Shown here: piece by piece, positions 60,215-64,000 of the stretch
Numbering within the stretch: position 1 is the stretch's first letter
Layout: each line of letters opens with the position of its first letter
Source of the DNA: Mycolicibacterium monacense
GTDB lineage: Bacteria; Actinomycetota; Actinomycetes; Mycobacteriales; Mycobacteriaceae
Assembly: GCF_010731575.1 (NCBI RefSeq)
Contig: NZ_AP022617.1
Coordinates: forward strand, 2,604,001 to 2,668,000
DNA length: 64,000 nucleotides
Direction: 5' to 3'
Translations under genes and position numbers: made by a program
Notes under the pieces: generated by a model
What the model saw: only the letters and a program-made list of their open reading frames with translations
What the model was told of the DNA's origin: nothing
The model's database searches: none

Positions 60215-60640
60215 TCAGAGGTGATCCATCAAGCGGGACATCGTCGAGGTCTCGAAGTACGCACACCGGCGCGGGTAGTAGTGCGAACGGCTCTCCGGCA
60301 GGACATGCGGTGCCGGCCACTTCAACACCCGGTGTCGGGACTCGGCCCGCGCCAGGGCAGCGGCGGCCGGTGCCGCCGCAGCGGCGGTGGCGAGCTCCAC
60401 CTCTTGAACGGTGATCACGGTCTGATGCTTCGGGGGCCGATGCACGATCCACGTCGTCACGAACTGCCGCGGGTGCATCAATTGGTTGGCATGCATGGTG
60501 TTTCCAAGATCGAAGGGGCGAATGGCGGGTATCCGCGGGCTCTCCGCACATCGGCGGAGGACGGCTTCGGGGTCTACCGGCGACAGACTCTCGGCATCGT
60601 GATCTCCTCGAATTGACGCTACCGCCAAAGAAACCACCAT
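60215..60640 (-). CDS. Hypothetical protein between SDR and rnj
   Basis: A possible 141-residue protein on the rnj strand, MVVSLAVASIRGDHD to STMSRLMDHL. A shorter form from an ATG at 60496 (MHANQLMHPRQFVTTWIVHRPPKHQTVITVQEVELATAAAAAP) is also possible. No domain is recognised and no strong Shine-Dalgarno is seen; the longest open frame runs into rnj. The 499-base region between the SDR and rnj genes otherwise shows nothing. Coding status is uncertain. Confidence 0.4.
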   Translation of the reverse strand: MVVSLAVASIRGDHDAESLSPVDPEAVLRRCAESPRIPAIRPFDLGNTMHANQLMHPRQFVTTWIVHRPPKHQTVITVQEVELATAAAAAPAAAALARAESRHRVLKWPAPHVLPESRSHYYPRRCAYFETSTMSRLMDHL

Positions 60641-60696
60641 CGGCCGCGCAGCACCTCGTACGAACGGGTGATCTTTGATTGCGCCCGAGAGGAGGG

Positions 60697-62373
60697 TCAG
60701 ATCTCGATGACCGTGGGCACGATCATCGGCTGGCGTCGGTAGGTCTCGCCCACCCACTTGCCGACGGTGCGCCGCACCGCCTGGGCGATGCGGCCCGGGT
60801 CGGTGACCGTATCGGCGGTCAGCCTCTCGAGTTCCTCTTCGACCTTGCGCGCGACCGGTTCGAGCGCCTTGGGGTCCTCGGAGAAGCCTCGGGACGCCAG
60901 GTGGGCCGGGCCGGCCGGGCGGCCGGTCCCCCGATGCACGACGACGGTGACCGCGACGAAACCCGAAGAGAGAACGAGACGCTCACCCAGTGTGGTCTCA
61001 CCCACGTCACCGGTGACCAGCCCGTCGACGAACATCTTCCCGACGCCGACCGCACCGGCGATGCTCGCCTTCCCGGCGACCAGATCCACGCTGACGCCGT
61101 TCTCCGCCAACACGATCGACTCGGGCGGAACCCCGGTGCGCTCGGCCAGCGCGGCGTTGGCGCGCAGGTGCCGCCAGGTGCCGTGCACGGGCATCACGTT
61201 GCGCGGTTTGACGCCGTTGTAGAGGAACAGCAGCTCGCCGGCGTACGCGTGACCCGAGACATGCACGCGCGCATGGGCGTTGGTGACGACCCTGGCCCCG
61301 ATCTTGGACAGTGAGTCGATGACGCCGTAGACGGCCTCCTCGTTGCCGGGGATCAGCGACGAGGACAGGATGATCAGGTCCCCGTCGGTCAGCGTGATGC
61401 TGCGGTGCTCCCCGCGCGACATCCGCGACAGCGCCGACATGGGCTCACCCTGCGTTCCGGTGGTGATCAGCACGACCTTCTCCGCCGGCATCATCTCGGC
61501 GGCGCCGATGTCGAGCAGATCGCTGTCGTCGACCTTGAGGTATCCCAGTTCGCGGGCGATGCCCATGTTGCGCACCATCGAGCGGCCCACGAAGGACACC
61601 CGACGGCCCAGCGCCACCGCCGCGTCGATGATCTGCTGCACCCGGTCGACGTTGGAGGCGAAGCACGCGACGATCACGCGTCCGTCCGCGCCGCGGATCA
61701 GCCGGTGCAGCGTCGGCCCGATCTCGCTCTCCGACGGTCCGACACCGGGGCGGTCGGCGTTGGTCGAATCACAGAGGAACAGGTCGACGCCGGCGTCACC
61801 GAGGCGCGACATCCCCGGCAGATCGGTGGGCCGCCCGTCGAGCGGGAGCTGATCGAGTTTGATGTCACCGGTGTGCAGCACGGTTCCGGCGCCGGTGTGC
61901 AGCGCGATGGCCAGACATCCCGGCACCGAGTGGTTGACCGCGAAATACTGGCATTCGAAGACGCCGTGGGTGCTGCGCTGCCCCTCGGCCACCTCGACGA
62001 ACTTCGGCTTGATCCGGTGTTCGCGGCACTTCTCGCGCACCAGGGCGAGGGTGAACCGTGAACCGACGACCGGGATGTCGGGCCGCAGTTTGAGCAGGAA
62101 CGGCACGGCGCCGATGTGGTCTTCGTGCGCATGGGTGAGCACCAGCGCCTCGACGTCGTCGAGACGCTCCTCGACGTGGCGCAGATCCGGCAGGATCAGG
62201 TCCACACCGGGTTCGTCGTGGCCGGGGAACAGCACCCCGCAGTCGATGATGAGCAGACGGCCGAGATGCTCGAAAACGGTCATGTTGCGGCCGATCTCGC
62301 TGATGCCGCCCAGCGCGGTCACGCGCAACCCGCCGACCGCGAGCGGGCCGGGCGGGACGAGGTCGTTGTTCAC
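60697..62373 (-). CDS. rnj: Ribonuclease J
   Basis: A 558-residue metallo-beta-lactamase/beta-CASP nuclease with endo- and 5'-exonuclease activity in RNA decay and rRNA processing. The metal motif is THAHEDHIGAVP; also VGSRFTLALVREKCREHR, HTGDIKLDQLPLDGRPTD, FLCDSTNADRPG, the beta-CASP TTGTQGEPMSALSRMSRGEH and VHVSGHAYAGELLFLYNGVKPRNVMPVHGTWRHL. The C-terminal dimerisation domain ends PMIVPTVIEI. GTG 62373 starts four bases after the dapA stop, so dapA and rnj are one operon as in M. tuberculosis (Rv2753c-Rv2752c). Confidence 0.95.
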   Translation of the reverse strand: MNNDLVPPGPLAVGGLRVTALGGISEIGRNMTVFEHLGRLLIIDCGVLFPGHDEPGVDLILPDLRHVEERLDDVEALVLTHAHEDHIGAVPFLLKLRPDIPVVGSRFTLALVREKCREHRIKPKFVEVAEGQRSTHGVFECQYFAVNHSVPGCLAIALHTGAGTVLHTGDIKLDQLPLDGRPTDLPGMSRLGDAGVDLFLCDSTNADRPGVGPSESEIGPTLHRLIRGADGRVIVACFASNVDRVQQIIDAAVALGRRVSFVGRSMVRNMGIARELGYLKVDDSDLLDIGAAEMMPAEKVVLITTGTQGEPMSALSRMSRGEHRSITLTDGDLIILSSSLIPGNEEAVYGVIDSLSKIGARVVTNAHARVHVSGHAYAGELLFLYNGVKPRNVMPVHGTWRHLRANAALAERTGVPPESIVLAENGVSVDLVAGKASIAGAVGVGKMFVDGLVTGDVGETTLGERLVLSSGFVAVTVVVHRGTGRPAGPAHLASRGFSEDPKALEPVARKVEEELERLTADTVTDPGRIAQAVRRTVGKWVGETYRRQPMIVPTVIEI

Positions 62374-62377
62374 GGCG

Positions 62378-64000
<1,623 letters not shown>

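Noticed and set aside
60641..60757. N-terminal extension of the hypothetical gene into rnj
   Set aside because: The extension overlaps the rnj 3' end in another frame and carries no recognisable sequence.

Overview
The window is high-GC actinobacterial chromosome. Gene content and order match a mycobacterium, most likely a rapidly growing Mycolicibacterium-type species. The backbone follows the M. tuberculosis region from sigA (Rv2703) to thyX (Rv2754c): sigA end, RidA, DUF952, YihY, DUF3039, DUF3099, sigB, ideR, DUF4192, PAC2, hydrolase, PhzF, nrdR, chiZ, lexA, LGFP protein, hflX, dapF, miaA, miaB, recX, recA, DUF3046, glycosyltransferase, ephG, pspM, pspA, clgR, pgsA, argA, ftsK, rnj, dapA, thyX. 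RecA has no intein. Rv numbers and comparisons are from memory, not from a search.

Layout. 1-13 kb: sigma factors, iron regulator and conserved proteins, ending in the divergent chiZ/lexA DNA-damage pair, whose shared control region holds LexA-type operators and a PafBC-like promoter. 13-19 kb: a large surface LGFP-repeat protein, a BisC-type molybdoenzyme, and an IS3-family element that cuts into the end of an older IS481-like element; the remaining IS481 end abuts the stop codon of a DEAD-box helicase. 20-29 kb: hflX-dapF-miaA housekeeping block, a DMT transporter, a DUF349 protein and miaB. 29-32.5 kb: a four-gene amino-acid ABC importer resembling gluABCD, with a tandem duplication at the start of its last gene. 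32.5-36 kb: small membrane proteins, a MarR/TIGR03086 pair, recX-recA.

36.1-50.2 kb: the main accessory system, a complete [NiFe]-hydrogenase locus lying between recA and DUF3046, which are adjacent in M. tuberculosis. It encodes HypA and HypB, small and large subunits resembling the high-affinity actinobacterial group 1h (Hhy) enzyme, a NifU/Rieske-like fusion, a translationally coupled block of uncharacterised proteins (DUF5947, DUF6084, a 449-residue protein, a 39-residue membrane peptide), a maturation protease, two HypC proteins, HypF, HypD, HypE and a DUF6390 protein. It looks like a self-contained cassette for scavenging trace H2. The least described parts are the redox fusion and the DUF block.

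50.5-64 kb: the backbone resumes with envelope-stress genes (clgR-pspA-pspM behind a SigE-type promoter), pgsA, argA, ftsK, a mycofactocin-type dehydrogenase, and the thyX-dapA-rnj run, with thyX cut by the window end. No tRNA, rRNA or CRISPR array was recognised. No stretch over 300 bases lacks a proposed gene or element, though the ORF at 60215-60640 is weak.
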